A DNA stretch of 64,000 bases from Bimuria novae-zelandiae CBS 107.79 (GCA_010015655.1 ML976732.1:29562-93561); one strand, 5' to 3'; shown: positions 23,104 to 35,100, counted from the stretch's first letter. Translations and numbers: made by a program. Notes: generated from the letters alone by a model not told the origin.

Positions 23104-24066
23104 CTACGCGCGGCTCATACGGCTCTTCGACGCCCATCCCCACCCAGGGACCTCGCGCTTGCTCATCATGCTCACGCTCTCCGCATAGTCGTTCGTCCCC
23201 TTGTCTGGCTCCGCATCCTTGGGTGTGCAGCTCATCTGCTCAGTGCCCAAGCTCCCCTCGACCGAGCTAAACTTCGTCTTTTCCTGCGTCGTCTTTAACA
23301 TATTCTTCGCAGCCTCCTCAGTCCACCCGTTGATGAAGTCCCCGTGCGAGCACCACGCCGGGCCGCACGCGAGCTTAATCGGCGCCTCGCCGCTCCACCC
23401 GTCGGGCAGGTCCTTCCGGGCGTCCCACCGGATGCTAAAGCGCAGTTGCGGCATGCTCTTCATGCCAGCCGGACACGCGCCGCCGCGGCGGTCCTTGTAC
23501 GCTGTCTCCAGCGTGTCCGTGTTGACGCAGTTGGGAAAGTACAGCAGCTGCTGGATGTGTGTCGAGCACGTCGACGAGGGGAAGCCGTTCGCATCCAGCG
23601 GCACGTCTTCGCTCTCACAGCCCCATTTACTCTGCGCGTTCGCGTCCATGGCGTCCGGCGTCGTCGCTGTCGCTTTTCCCGCGACCATCTGCAGGTTCTG
23701 CGGTATCGCGACCTCCGCGGGCGTCTCGCCGAGGTTGTAGTACGCGCTGAAGCGCGACAGGCCGAGCGGCTTGTATGTCTTCCCGCCGTCGGTGGTGAAT
23801 AGTGGTGTGGGCACCCAGTACGCTGACAGGTCGTTTGGGTTGTCGGCGTTGGTGCAGCCCGCTTGCAGCTCCGCCGAGGTGGTGGTGCTCGCAGTCACGG
23901 CGTCGGACCCGAAGATGGAGTGGAGGTGCGATTTATCGTAAGCCCCTGGGAATACGATAGGGTCGATGTTTTTGGTCATGAAGGCTGCCGGGAGGTTGAC
24001 TTGGGTGTAGGCCGCGGCGAGGTGGGCGAGCGCCGCGGCGCTGAGGACGTTTGTGAATGAAGGCAT
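23104..24066 (-). CDS. Secreted DUF1996 domain protein
   Basis: 320 residues in a single exon. The start is taken at 24066 because a typical signal peptide follows (MPSFTNVLSAAALAHLAAAY, cleavage near residue 20). The DUF1996 hallmark comes early: NIDPIVFPGAYDKSHLHSIFGSDA at about residues 33-56, equivalent to the family's (R/I)xDP(I/V)xxPGxxSxHxHxxxG. Later conserved parts are SAYWVPTPLF, FPNCVNTDT, MPQLRFSIRWD and CGPAWCSHGDFINGW, with several Cys that probably form disulfides. The family is common in secreted or wall-associated fungal proteins, often beside WSC domains, and its biochemical function is not established. No WSC domain or GPI signal is seen. A TATA-like box lies ~132 bp upstream. 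Confidence 0.88.
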   Translation of the reverse strand: MPSFTNVLSAAALAHLAAAYTQVNLPAAFMTKNIDPIVFPGAYDKSHLHSIFGSDAVTASTTTSAELQAGCTNADNPNDLSAYWVPTPLFTTDGGKTYKPLGLSRFSAYYNLGETPAEVAIPQNLQMVAGKATATTPDAMDANAQSKWGCESEDVPLDANGFPSSTCSTHIQQLLYFPNCVNTDTLETAYKDRRGGACPAGMKSMPQLRFSIRWDARKDLPDGWSGEAPIKLACGPAWCSHGDFINGWTEEAAKNMLKTTQEKTKFSSVEGSLGTEQMSCTPKDAEPDKGTNDYAESVSMMSKREVPGWGWASKSRMSRA

Positions 24067-24197
24067 TTTGATATGGTGCACAGCACGTAACGAATGGAAG
24101 GTATCTCAAAGAGAATAAAAGACGAAAGAATGAATGGAAGGACTGGACGAAGAGCTGGAGCTGGGGCTGGAGGTCGTGGCATCGTGGCGCATAGAGA

Positions 24198-24204
24198 CTT
24201 TATA
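24198..24204 (-). promoter_or_regulatory. TATA-like box upstream of the DUF1996 gene
   Basis: TATAAAG on the minus strand, about 132 bp before the chosen start codon, in the divergent upstream region. Position and sequence only. Transcription start not known. Confidence 0.35.
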
Positions 24205-27200
24205 CGTGACGAATAGCTATACTATGTAAACTTGAGTCACTATACCTTACACCATGCCGAACAAGCAACCGAAGCCGCAGCTCCACCGCACCCACCTCGT
24301 CTACCTTCCAGACTGCCGTCTTCCCTTCTTGGCGGCGATTCGCGCCCAGCGTACACTCTTCAGCAATGGAGCTACGCACCGGACGAACCTCCCCGATGGT
24401 GTTTTCTGCATGACACCCGCGGAAACGCGGGCTCCTGACATTCTATCTTGAGGTTCTTTATTTGTGCGTCGTCCTAGCGCGTCGCACGTTGAGCGAGTGA
24501 GCGCATTAGCTCCCGCGTCTAACAGGGGCGCGGACTCGCGGGAGCGTTTCGAAACTAAGCGCTGGGCCTGCGTTTATTAAAGTTGTTTCGGACGCCGCTG
24601 GCGGACGGGTCGTATGATAGTAGAGATGGGAGGGTTGGAGTGCGCGGAAAGGACGGGAGGGAGGTATAAATGGTGCGAGGAGAGCGCATGGAGACGGCGA
24701 CGGTGTTGAAAATGATGGGAGACGAAGAAAGGTGACGGGGTTGCCGTAGGCATTGTTTCATGCAGACAGACAGCGGGTTGGCGCGCGAGGTTGACCTAGC
24801 CTTGCCGATCGCGCCTGGGTGGGTACTTGTGTTTGTGGTATGAACGACGGCATTGTTGCTTCGGCATTCAGGAGTGTTGTTTCTGTTGAAGTATGTGCGC
24901 GGGAGCGGTGCGCGTGGGCGGACGTTCACGTTTAGTGGAAGACTCGTTTTTTCTTGGGACGCGCTTCGCCCGTCTGAGGTCGAAGGCATTCTTGACCAAA
25001 AGTCCGGTACGCACACGTCTTGAGCAGAGGAACAATATTATCGAGCTATCTTGTAAGAGTAAATAGCAGTTGTTTGGGTAGTAAATGTTGCTCCATTTAG
25101 CTGACTCTCCTTGGGATAGGATGTGAATAGCAAAAATAGAGACGTAGAGAAATATCGTTTGCGTGATCTTCGTGGTGACTTGGGATTGAAGAGACAGTCG
25201 GGCTTGTGATCGTTGAGGATATGGGATGCATGAGGAGAGGTGCCAAAGGGAGGATAAAATAACGGTACGGGAAACGACTGAAGTGAATCCAGGGAAGTGA
25301 GTAACCAGAATCGAGAACGCCCTCATGAACTATTAGTGATAGCCGTAGCGTTTCTACATTATATGATTGAAGGCAAGCAGGTGGGTATTGCCGGCAAGCA
25401 CGATTTACACCGCGGGCTCGACCGTGAGTCGTTAAGGCAGGGCTTTCATAAGCCCCATGCATCGCGAAGGTGCTTGTTCGTCGAAGAGTGGATGGAGAGA
25501 TGGGCTGAAAGCTCTGGTCGTGATAACCTGGTCGTTCCTTCCTCCACCTCAAATAGGTCTAGCCGATAGCATTATGTCATCATTGCTCCTCCCGCGGCGT
25601 GTACCACGTCCTTACTCTTCTACATTACCTTACGACGTTCACTGCTCTTGACTCTCTCAGCTCTGGGAAATAAATGGCACGGAGTACCTCCCACGTGCAC
25701 ACACATGCTTCCAAGGCAAGGCAAGCTCGTCTCTGCGCGATCACAGTCCTACCTTGTTCGTCGCCCATTTCTCTCCAGCCGTTCTTCGTCATCCTTCGAA
25801 AAGAAAACGATCTGCGAAGCTACTAACATAAGTCTCGGAATGGCTGTATGTACGTACATAATGCAAACGAGGAAGAGGTAAGGTGCGTACGCAGGAGGGG
25901 CGGCCCGTCCCGCAGTTACGCCCGGCGTGCAGCCACCTGGCTCAAGTGTCTCATCAATCACTTGTTGATTGGACGAGATACGAAGCTTTCGCACAATAGG
26001 TTTGGTTGCCGTTTACAGCCTGGGGCAACACGGTGCCGTTCCCAGACGTGGATCTGGTGCTTCAAGCCGGAGTGGCACCCAAATTAGGCGACTAACGATG
26101 TATAGTACGGAATGCAGCACCCCACCTGTGCAAATCGCTTACGCTGAGACGAGATCTGTGAAGTACCCGCCTCCATTCGAAGAGGGTGTGGGATCAGCCA
26201 CAACACGGCCGGTCCAGTGGGGGCGGGAGTACGTAACCGCAACAATTTCATGGGCTCTCCAGAATTACGACCCAAACGCGTCTCCTTCTCCTCTGCCATA
26301 TCTTACCCCGAATTCGACTGAAATCGAAGCTGCCTAGTGCAGCGACTCGTGCTTTACTTGGCTCCCTACTGAAAGGCGGGGGCTTTTGGTTCTCCTCTCT
26401 AGAAATAACTCTTTGGACCACAGCAGTAGTGAAGTTGGCGCCAAAGTATCCTCGTCTCTAGCATTGTATACATGCCATAGCGATCACCACGGGAGTGGTT
26501 TCGTCGGCCATCCACAAGCCCATGTCAACACCAGCTGATGGCTTCGAGGAGCTTTCGAGAAGCAACACCCACCGTCGATAATGTCAGTTGGTTGCCAGTC
26601 TTGAATTTTGCTATCCTCTTGTCCATGCTCCGATTTAAATGCCAGAATCATTGTGACGAAAAGCACTTCAACATCATCGCGCCTCTCCAGGCGCTATGGA
26701 GCACCTTGAGATCGAAAAAGCAGTGCGCCCGTACTTTCGTCGAACGCAGTTCTGGGCACTTATCCTTACTCAGACATCAATCCACGGACCTGATCACAAC
26801 CTAAGGTGGAGTAAGTCTCTTGTCCTCTGCCGGCCATCTCTCGGTAGTTTGTTCATGCACCACTAGATCGAGCAGTCATCTACGAGATGCGTTGACAACC
26901 AGCCGCCAGCATCCGCAAACACGTTGTCATTCCCTTCCATAACTTTCGTCGTCCTGAACTTTTGCAGGATAGCAACAATTATGATGAATATACGAGCGGT
27001 ATCGAAGTGCACCGGCGAGCGATCCTGGAGCTTTTCAAGGTCATCCAGTATCCAGAGTGGCCAAACAGTGTCGGTCCAGAGTTTCGAATCGATTTTCTCG
27101 CGATCAGGAATGGCCTTGCGTTGGAACATTTATCCGCTGGGTTGCCATCGTGTCGAGAAACATCCAAATCTGCCGTGGAGACGTGCCCGATCTGAGTGAG

Positions 27201-28509
27201 CATTTCCGTGACCCACCGTCTTCAATGTCATTGGCCTGAATGACTAGGCGGGCCGTTAAAAGTCCTGGCTCCACAGTCACCGACTGAGGTTCAAGCATCA
27301 ACTCCACTTCTTGGAACAGGAACGGCCCAAAGCCCGATCGATGTCATCGGACATACCGATTCGCAAGTATGTACACAGCTATCCCGGGCCAAGAGTCAGC
27401 ATGCTTTGAAGGCGCATCCCCACTCTCAATAGTGCAAGGCGAACTCACAAGTCCGGCTATGGACCGTTGTTCTCCGTCGACATGAGGCAATGTCGAGTCC
27501 AGATGCTTCAGGCTCCGTGGAGTGTGCCACGCCGCTCATCTAGATCTTTGGATCCCAAATCCAAGTTGCTGGTGCGAATGTACGGCGTAGCGAGGATGAA
27601 CCTGCAACAACACGCGCCAGCGTTGAGGCAAAGTGTGGAGAAATTATGTGAGCCCGCACCAAGGTTACATTATCTGGGCTTGGGCGGAGCTTGGTCGCAA
27701 CACGCGCGACGCTTGGCTACGAGAATTTTCCAAGGTCCATTGGTCGGTCAAATTCCGGAGGTCCGCTGCTGACGCACGTGAGCGCTTTCAGGCCCTCGCT
27801 CTAGCTTCATTTGCGCTAGTTCTGACCATCCACTGTCGATTCTCACTTCACCAGGACTACGTCAATGGCTTGGACCTGTGCGCTAGCGGCTGTGCAGCGG
27901 CTTAAAAACGCAACACCAACCTTGCGCAGCCGGGTAAAGCGCCATACAAGCCATGCAAGCCATGCAAGCCTTGGTGCCGGCGACCTGTGGACCAACCGCA
28001 TCAAGCATGGCAAAACGGGAATCCTGAAGAACGCATAGGCGCATCAGAAGGGAACGCACCCAAGATCCAGCACTATTGAACGCGTTGTGTCGAGTGATCA
28101 TTATTGACTGCATGAGAATGGTAAGATTCAAGCCTTGGCCGCGTGGTGTAGTGCAGGGAGGCGTTTTGCTCATGTTATGCATCTGATTGTCGCCCCCATG
28201 GGGACCAATGGTGGCATTATTTTCAGTGGAGATGGTGGATCTTCAAGAGAATTTGCAGGTTATCTCCGCATGGGGTATATCAACTAACAGCATAACAGCG
28301 GGGCTATCTTTCATCAACCGGGGCGTAGTAGCGCGAATCCTTGTGTTTGTCCAGCTTGCGCTCGGACCCTGTTCTCCATGGTGCCCCGAATACACGGTTG
28401 GGAACCTGCCTCGAGGTACTTATTGTGCCCTGCTCGCCGCCTGATTCTTCGTTGATCCGCTACTCACCGCTCTCTCCACACAATCGTGTCCTCAGAGCTG
28501 CTAGACACC
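24205..28509. other. Long stretch with no confident gene
   Basis: G+C-balanced, not RIP-mutated, with many short frames. The most protein-like are 26098-26337 plus (79 codons), 26962-27195 plus (HRRAILELFKVIQYPEWPN) and 27633-27905 plus (GRNTRDAWLREFSKVHWSVKF). None shows a family motif that I recognise, and they are not joined by convincing splice sites. A 9-bp tandem repeat (ATGCAAGCC, about three copies) lies at 27948-27976. Decayed genes or unannotated small-exon genes are both possible. Confidence 0.35.
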
Positions 28510-30712
28510 ATGGCAGAAAAGGACATCGACACCATCAATGACCAGGAGTCGCCGCTGTATGGCGCTCTTCACAACAACGAGAAGCTGACGGAGAAGGTGG
28601 ACCAGACCGCGCACACGGAGCTGGTCGACAACACTGCCCGTCGGTCGTCAGTTGCTATGAACATTGTCGAGAACCCTCTGCAGGTAAGTCAGATTCTCGT
28701 GATCCACAAGTGTTTTGCTAACCTTCTCCCTCACAGCGTGGCTCGCGGGAAGCTGTCGTTGCCGATGCGCGTGCATTCGCCGAATCCAATGGCATGGCCG
28801 ACCAAGCCTCGCTCTTTGGCCGTGCTGCCCTGGTTGCTCGCGACCCCAAGCGATTCGAGATGCTCTCCGAGCTGAACCAGGAAGAGCGCGATGCGCTGAT
28901 CTACGAGCGTGACCACAAGTGGCATGGACCCAAGATGCTGTGGTATTCGATCGGACTCTGTGCTATTGGTGCCGCCACGCAAGGATGGGATCAGACCGGT
29001 TCCAACGGCGCCAACTTGTCCTTTCCCCAAGAATTCGGTATTAGCGGCAAAGGTCACGACGAGTGGATTGTCGGACTGATCAACTCCATTATCTTCTTGA
29101 CCGCTGGTCTGATGTGAGTGCATGCAGCTTTTTCACGGTTGTAGGGTTAAACGCTTGGTCTGTCGGTGCTCGCATTGCCTACACTTGCGCAGTACACTGT
29201 GCTGATGTGTCCGCCCCTGCTCCGTTTTTCGCAATTCTTTGATCGTGTGCTGACCTGAACCACAGTGGTGCCTTCATAGTCGACCCTCTCAATAAGTGGT
29301 TCGGCCGACGCGGTGAGATCTTCATCACTGCTCTCTGTCTTACCGCTACACCAATCGGCTCCGGTTTTGCAAAGTCATGGCAAGGGCTCTTCGCTGCTCG
29401 CTTCATCATGGGCATCGGCATCGGCGCGAAGAATGCGACTGTACCTATCTACTCGGCTGAAATGGCGCCTGCTCGCATTCGAGGCGCTCTGGTGATGTTC
29501 TGGCAATTGTGGGTCGTCATCGGTAAGAAAAGCTTCCTTGGCCATACCAAGCACATACTAAACTTTGGCTTCAGGCATTTTCTTGGGCTTCTGTGCCAAC
29601 GTCATCGTCAAAGACACCGGCGACATCGCTTGGCGTCTTCAGCTTGGCTCCGCGTTCATTCCCTCGTTCATCCTGGGTGTGGGTATCTACTTCTGCCCGG
29701 AGTCACCTCGATGGCTTATGAAGAACAACCGCAATGCGCAAGGTTTCGAGTCCATGGTTGCATTGCGCGACCACCCCATCATTGCCGCTAGGGATTACTA
29801 CTACTCTTTCGTCATCTACGAGGAGGAAAAGAAGGTTGCAGTCGGCTCGACCTATTTCACGCGCATGTGGGACTGCTTCCGCATCCCTAGGATCCGGCGC
29901 GCCAACTATGGTGCTTCTACCGTCATGATTGCGCAACAGATGTGTGGTATCAACAGTAAGTGGATTGCAACAGATGATCTGCTATCGACATCTCTAACTA
30001 ACCCCGTGCAGTTATCTCCTTCTACAGCTCGACCATTTTCGAGAATGTCGGTTACACCGGGACACAGGCCCTGTACGCTTCTCTCGGATACGGCGCTGTC
30101 CAGGTCGTTTTCACGATTCCCACCTTGTTCCTCATCGACACCAAGGGCCGCCGAACGCTCACCATGATCACCTTCCCGCTCATGTGCCTCTTCCTCCTGG
30201 CCGCGGGTCTTTCGCTCCTCATGCCCAATACCGAATCGCGCGGCGCCCAGATCGGCCCCGTCGTGCTCTTCGTTTACCTCTTCACCATCTGCTACTCCCT
30301 CGGCGAAGGTCCTGTCGCCTTCCAGTACTCGGCGGAAGTCTTCCCGACCATCCAGCGCGAGCAGGGTATGGCCTGGGCCGTGTGCATCAACAACACCTTC
30401 GCTGGCGTGCTCTCGCTCACGTTCCCGCGCATGAAGACCGTCATGACGCCCACGGGCGCCTTCGGCTTCTACGCCGGCCTGAACCTGATCGCGTGGTTCA
30501 TGATCTTCTGCTTCGTGCGCGAGACCAAGCAGCTCACGCTCGAGGAGCTCGATCAGGTCTTCTCGGTCCCTACGAAGACGTTCATCGGGTATGAGCTCAA
30601 GTACATGGTACCGTACTGGTGCAAGCGCTGGCTCCTCTGGCAGCGCAGCACGCCCAAGCCTGCTCCCATCATTGAGAAGGCCGACCATACTGAGACTGTG
30701 CCCGCTGCTTAG
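28510..30712 (+). CDS. MFS sugar-porter family transporter (hexose/polyol or inositol-like)
   Basis: Five exons: 28510-28683, 28737-29113, 29266-29522, 29575-29955 and 30012-30712, joined by GT-AG introns of 53, 152, 52 and 56 bp. All phases agree and give 629 residues. The start is ATG 28510 (ACACCATGG). Sugar-porter signatures are present: GRRG at 197-200, PESPRWL at 311-317, QQMCGIN at 390-396 and DTKGRR at 439-444, then EGPVAFQYSAEVFP before the last helices. About 12 membrane segments are expected, with an unusually long (~105 residue) cytosolic N-terminus. The family moves sugars or polyols across the plasma membrane, usually with protons. The substrate cannot be read from sequence. RXFAESNG and DQASLFGRAALVA-like N-terminal blocks recur in fungal sugar/inositol transporter homologues. 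No cluster partners. Confidence 0.9.
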
Positions 30713-31098
30713 GCGCGCTGGGTGGTCCATCTCTACGAATGCGAAGTCTGCGGTCACGCGGCTTATGGACGGATGTGGTAATTGCGGGGGAGTGCATGGA
30801 GAAGCATCCGGTTTTTCGCTCCCGCTGCGGACATGATAATGCACCTTTATGATTCTCATACCCTTGATCTTGGATCATTACACGCTGTGTTGCACGCGTG
30901 CTATATATTTGAATGTAAATTCAATGTCACGAATACACGCCCTCTACGTCTCCTGTGTCTGTAGAACTAACTGTGAGACTTCTGTCGTCCTCGCTTCTGC
31001 GGGTATCCTTCCGCCTTTCAAGCTGCGCGTGATGTCCTTTCCAGTCGTGGTCTTAGGTGAGATAGCATCCATATTTGCTACCGTTCCTTGGTTGCTGT

Positions 31099-31650
31099 GT
31101 CTCGCATGATCTGTTCAGGTAAACAATAAAAGAAAACCTCAGTGTTAACATCCACGTCCTACGCCCTTGCTACACGGATTTTCTTTTCATCTGAACATGG
31201 TATTTTAGTACGCTTTTTGATCATAGAAGTACTGTGTTGTTATTGATTGACGTTTAAGGGCTTCGAAAGCAACGAGCTGGTCGGTACAAATTGAGTTCTC
31301 TCACACGCGTTCTACTGCGGCTTGACCAAGGTTGACGGTGTTGCTATTCTACATGTCGTATCTAGAGACAATGTGCAAAAGGACCTCAATGAGTAACTAA
31401 GAGTACAAACCGTAATTACAAAAAGTGTGATATATATATCGCATAATCTATCTGGGTCGTTGGTTCTGCGCCCTTATCGCGCCCTCATCTTGCGTTTTGT
31501 TTCGGTGCGCCCTTCTGTTACGTAATCATCGCGTCTCTTAACTGTTGTGTGTCGCATGATCTATTCAGGCCGTTGAAGACGGCAAAAGAAAACCTTGCAA
31601 CCCTCGCATAATCTTTTTAGGTCGTTGACGACAATGAAAGAGAAGCTTTA
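31099..31650. repeat. Four dispersed copies of a short motif
   Basis: A motif TCGCATRATCT-TTCAGG followed by CGTTGA.GAC and GAAAAC-like bases occurs at about 31102-31138, 31439-31470, 31552-31598 and 31603-31648. The last copy abuts the stop of the small Cys-rich ORF at 31651. The copies are diverged. Origin and role unknown. Confidence 0.45.
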
Positions 31651-31845
31651 CTAGTCTGTCACACGATCGCACATCTGGCAACGCTGATGCGCACCTTGCC
31701 CGGTTAGTTGGTTTGGACAGTCTGCATTCGAGCAATACACGGCGTAGTTGTCTAGAAGGGCTGTTGCCTGCTTTGCGAAGCACTTGCAGCAAAGCCATTT
31801 CGAGGGTTTCGGGGCCGATGGTGTGCGGGAGAAGGGGTTGTGCAT
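31651..31845 (-). CDS. Small Cys-rich (zinc-ribbon-like) hypothetical protein
   Basis: 64 codons from the only in-frame ATG (31845). The frame is open further upstream to about 31968 with a PEPTPEPTPKPT repeat coded by a 12-bp tandem repeat, so an upstream exon may exist. The pattern is W-L-C-C-x-C at about residues 17-22, Y-C-x4-C, then H-x-x-C-x-x-C (HQRCQMC) near the C-terminus. That spacing fits a zinc ribbon. Many fungal genomes carry short W-x-C-x-x-C...H-x-x-C-x-x-C proteins of unknown role. It is neither near nor obviously co-regulated with a known gene. It could be a decayed copy of a larger family. Confidence 0.4.
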   Translation of the reverse strand: MHNPFSRTPSAPKPSKWLCCKCFAKQATALLDNYAVYCSNADCPNQLTGQGAHQRCQMCDRVTD

Positions 31846-32554
31846 GGCGTAGGAGAAGGGTGTTTGGTTCTGGGTAGGTTTTGGAGTAGGTTCTGGAGTA
31901 GGTTCTGGAGTATTAAGCACGGTATTGGAAAGTGAGGTGCCTGGATTTAGGGTGTTGTATATGGGCAAAGAGATGGGCGGGTTTAGAATGATGGGGAATG
32001 GAAAAATCGGTATTGAAGGAGAATGAATCTTCTTTGCTGTGCGGGGAGGATTTTTGACGTTGCCGATTAATTATGATGTTACATCCGCGAACTGCGGGAC
32101 GTTTTTCGTGAAGCTTCTGTAATCCAAGAAAGGAGCACATAGTTCTAGCTGGACACGCACTTAGGCGTGCAAGGCATATCAAGATGTACCAGCGCATGAA
32201 TCAGCTCGTCGCTGTGTCCTTGCTGGGGATGGCACCGAGGACGTAAATTCGGTATGTACACAAGGATCAGACACGCCAGCTGGCCAGCAAACTTCACAGC
32301 CGCCGCACCAGTGACTTCACCCTCCCAGTGACACCCTCAAGTCCCGTCACATCCCTTACTCTACAACCTCACCTCGCCAGCACGTATGTAAATGCCCCAA
32401 CTCCTCAACTCAAATTGCACCGTGACAATTAACCACCGCATCAAATCTAAGTTACGCACGCGAATAATTCTCTACAACCTAAATCTCTACAATGCCAACA
32501 TCAAACACAGAAAACCCCAGCACACCCCAGCACACCCCATCCATGGGACCCACC

Positions 32555-32875
32555 GAATAAATGGAGGTGCCACCTGTGCGGACAGGCTAATCCGCCACAA
32601 CAGGGTAGCGAGCCAGCGATGTGCGTTCTGAATCTGTGTAGGCATCTTTGGTGTGGGACTGTACGACTTCGGAGGGAGGGGCTGGGGTGGTGATCGGGGT
32701 GGATACGACGGCGGGAGCTCAGGCATAGAGGTGGAGGTGGCACCTCTGCGGACAGGCTAATCCGCCACCACAGGGCAGCGAGCCGGCGACGTATATAATG
32801 AATCAGTGTAGGCGTCTTTGGTGTGGGGATTGTACGACTTGGGAGGGAGGACTGGGGCGTTGATCGGTGTGGACA
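32555..32875. repeat. Two tandem diverged ~170-bp units; the second is split by the 16-kb insertion
   Basis: Unit 1 (about 32555-32712) and unit 2 (about 32727-32875) share long blocks: GCGGACAGGCTAATCCGCCA, then AGCGAGCC-GCGA, TCTTTGGTGTGGG, TGTACGACTT and GGGAGGGAG. On the minus strand both encode a similar frame ending at the same stop (HTKDAYTDS, then PVVAD). Unit 1 continues GGATACGACGGCGGGAGCTCAGG. In unit 2 the equivalent continuation (TACGAGCGCGGGGGCTCAGG) is found only at 48953, across the insertion. A more diverged copy lies at about 49905-50060. Confidence 0.7.
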
Positions 32876-33094
32876 CCATGTCTCGGCAGTCAGTGCGCAA
32901 CAGCACTCAATGCGCAACCCCACGTGATCGCGCACCTACTTTGACGCGCCACAGCTCCACTAGTAACGTACTTCACAAGCGAGCTGACCACACAGGCGAG
33001 CTAATCACTCCATTTTACTAGTTAAATCCTGATTTTTGCACCCCTGTTAACTCTCTTAATACTTATTAATAAATTTTAAAACTGTATATACTAG
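32876..33094 (+). repeat. Left terminal inverted repeat of the outer TIR element (~219 bp)
   Basis: Matches in inverted orientation 48952-48892 followed by 47015-46848. At 32937-32940 it reads across the point where the right copy carries the Fot1 element, with a single TA, so it is the empty site. RIP-type changes increase towards the inner end. Confidence 0.8.
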
Positions 33095-33289
33095 GTTGCA
33101 TCGATATAAATATTCTATAATAATAATTACTAAGCTCTAACCTAAAAGAATTAGAAGTTATTTAATAGTTACTAAACTATAGGGGTTATTCGTCCCCCAA
33201 ATTCTATATCTCTATAACTATATATACTAGGACTATAGAAATTTGATACCTTTATCTTTATATTTATAATATTAGTGCTAGGATCCACG

Positions 33290-33433
33290 ATCTAACATCA
33301 GGACAGCGAACCATTTTTGTTACAATCACGAACCCCACAGGAACAATAGAACCAGACAATTACGCCAAGAGAGTTATTGTTAGCGAAATGACCGCGCTGG
33401 AGGAACATACAGTAGCGCAAGACAGCTTAGGTT
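33290..33433 (+). pseudogene. Unmutated ~48-codon ORF fragment of unknown origin
   Basis: A short G+C-balanced island inside RIP-saturated sequence reads IHDLTSGQRTIFVTITNPTG on the plus strand and continues with YAKRVIVSEMTALEEH to a TAG at about 33433. CpA and TpG are retained. It may be part of the outer element's gene or a captured fragment. No family recognised. Confidence 0.35.
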
Positions 33434-33675
33434 AGTAATTACGTAATAAAGTCCTATATAAGCAAGAAGTCCTGCATAAAGGTCAGGGCTATAGTAAGTC
33501 CTAAGGACTACTTTTAGGAGAGAGATCTTAGCAGGACTATAATAGTAATTTTAATAATAATAAGAACTAAAATAAATAGTATATAGTTTAATAATTTCTC
33601 TATACTTCTCCTACTTCTTATAATTAACTTAACACACTACGAGTATATCTCTTATAATAGATTAGTAAATCTCTT

Positions 33676-34102
33676 TGTTACGAACCAGAAGCAAGATAAC
33701 GAGAGATAGGTGCTTATAAGGATAGACGGCTAAGGAACGGATTAACAAGTACGCTAAAGAGCTAGCCTTAGGGTTACGTAACTACTTAGTAGATTAGTAG
33801 TACTAATCAACTAAGCAAGGCACGTAATTACTTAGTTAATTAGTAGTGCTAAGTAACTAAGCAAGTAGGGTATATTTACACAGTACAGTTTCCTAGTATA
33901 CGCTCCTTATAGTTAACTTATATATCTTCTATGTAAGTATGTTTTACTATATAAACTAATAGTTATCTTATTTATTATAAGATTAAATTATCTAGCACGC
34001 GCTAAGTATTGCATTAACTTATATTATTAAATAATCTATAAAGTACTATAATACCTTACTACCCTAATTTAGATTAGAACAAGGTGTAAGCGCCTTATAA
34101 TA
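33676..34102 (+). repeat. gypsy III 5' LTR (427 bp)
   Basis: Starts TGTTACGAACC, ends ATAATA (formerly ATAACA). Pairs with 40537-40967. It contains short direct repeats of a TACTTAGTTA/TAGTAGTRCTAA type at about 33775-33865. Confidence 0.88.
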
Positions 34103-34439
34103 CTTTAACTATCCTATAGTATAATAGTAAGACCTAGTTTAACCACCTTAGCCTAGGCGTATAAAGAGAAGACGCTAAGAGAGCTAGTTACTAAATAAGT
34201 AGCTTAAATAGCCTAGCTTTAGGAAATTATTAATTAGATAAATAAATAAATAAATAAGAAGATATAAGGCATTAACTAAAAGTTCTTAAGCCTAAACCCT
34301 ATACTAGTAAGGGCCACCTAGGAACGTTCCTAACGTAAATAGAACTATTTATCCGCTATAACCTAGGGAGGTTTAAGATAAAATAAAACAAAATTCTAGT
34401 TACCTATATAAACATGCAGGATAAGGTAGCTATATAGGC

Positions 34440-35100
34440 TAGACTAATAATTAGTAACTTTCTTAAGCATGGTAAACTTAGGAATTATAATTTAAACGCT
34501 ACTAAAGATATCTTTAAGAACTAAGAGTCTTTTTATAAAGTTATAAAAGAAATATTTATTATAATTAATAAAGAATACTAAGCTAAAATACACCTCTAGC
34601 GCCTATATTAAGAAAAATTAGTAGTCCTTTACACCTTAAAGTTTAAATAGATTATAGCGAAACTTAATAAATAGGAAGAAGCCCTACTTATAATCGCCTA
34701 TTATAATAGTTTAAAAGAAATAGTTAAGGACAAACTAGTCTACTAAGGAAAAGCAGATAATCTAGAGAAGCTTATAAATAATACTATTAAAGTAGATAAT
34801 CGCCTGTACGAGCGAAAGATAGAAAAATAGCTTAGTACCTAACTACTCTCTAGAAAAGAAAATAGCATCCGACTTATAATAAGGAACAGAAATAGGAACG
34901 TTGTTATAACTAATAAAGCCTAGTAGTATAAAAAGAAAAATAGTAAAGGAAAGTAACTATATAAGCTAAAGAAAGGCTACTAAGGTAAGAATAGTATTTT
35001 ATAGGAAAAGTAAAAGTAAAGATTTAAGAATAAAGCCTATCTTTAGTATAGAGAATAGGGCCACTTCGTACAAGACTACTTAAAAATAAAGACTAAGTTT
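34440..35100 (+). pseudogene. gypsy III gag remnant
   Basis: Reads NATKDIFKN-ESFYKVIKEIF, then YTLKFK, IIAYYNSLKEIVKDKLVY and LINNTIKVDNRLYERK with stops at former Gln codons. It matches the gypsy II gag. A knuckle-like GHFVQDY motif sits near 35050-35080. Not functional. Confidence 0.7.

Noticed and set aside
22471..23298. 275-codon ORF overlapping the F-box gene
   Set aside because: Alternative frame of the F-box coding sequence and its 3' region. The translation has biased composition and no domain.
23201..23802. Plus-strand ORFs of 152-179 codons
   Set aside because: Antisense shadows of the DUF1996 gene, which has a signal peptide and family motifs.
25969..26337. 122-codon ORF considered as a gene
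   Set aside because: No motif, only an internal ATG at 26098, and no supporting splice sites or context.
27948..27976. Short tandem repeat considered as a CRISPR-like or regulatory array
   Set aside because: About three copies of a 9-bp word without spacers. An ordinary microsatellite-type repeat.
29906..30859. 317-codon minus-strand ORF
   Set aside because: Antisense of the last exon of the sugar transporter. The Glu/Arg/His-rich translation is typical of an antisense shadow.
28510..32875. Possible metabolic gene cluster around the transporter
   Set aside because: No biosynthetic enzymes or regulators beside it. The neighbours are a Cys-rich small ORF and repeats.
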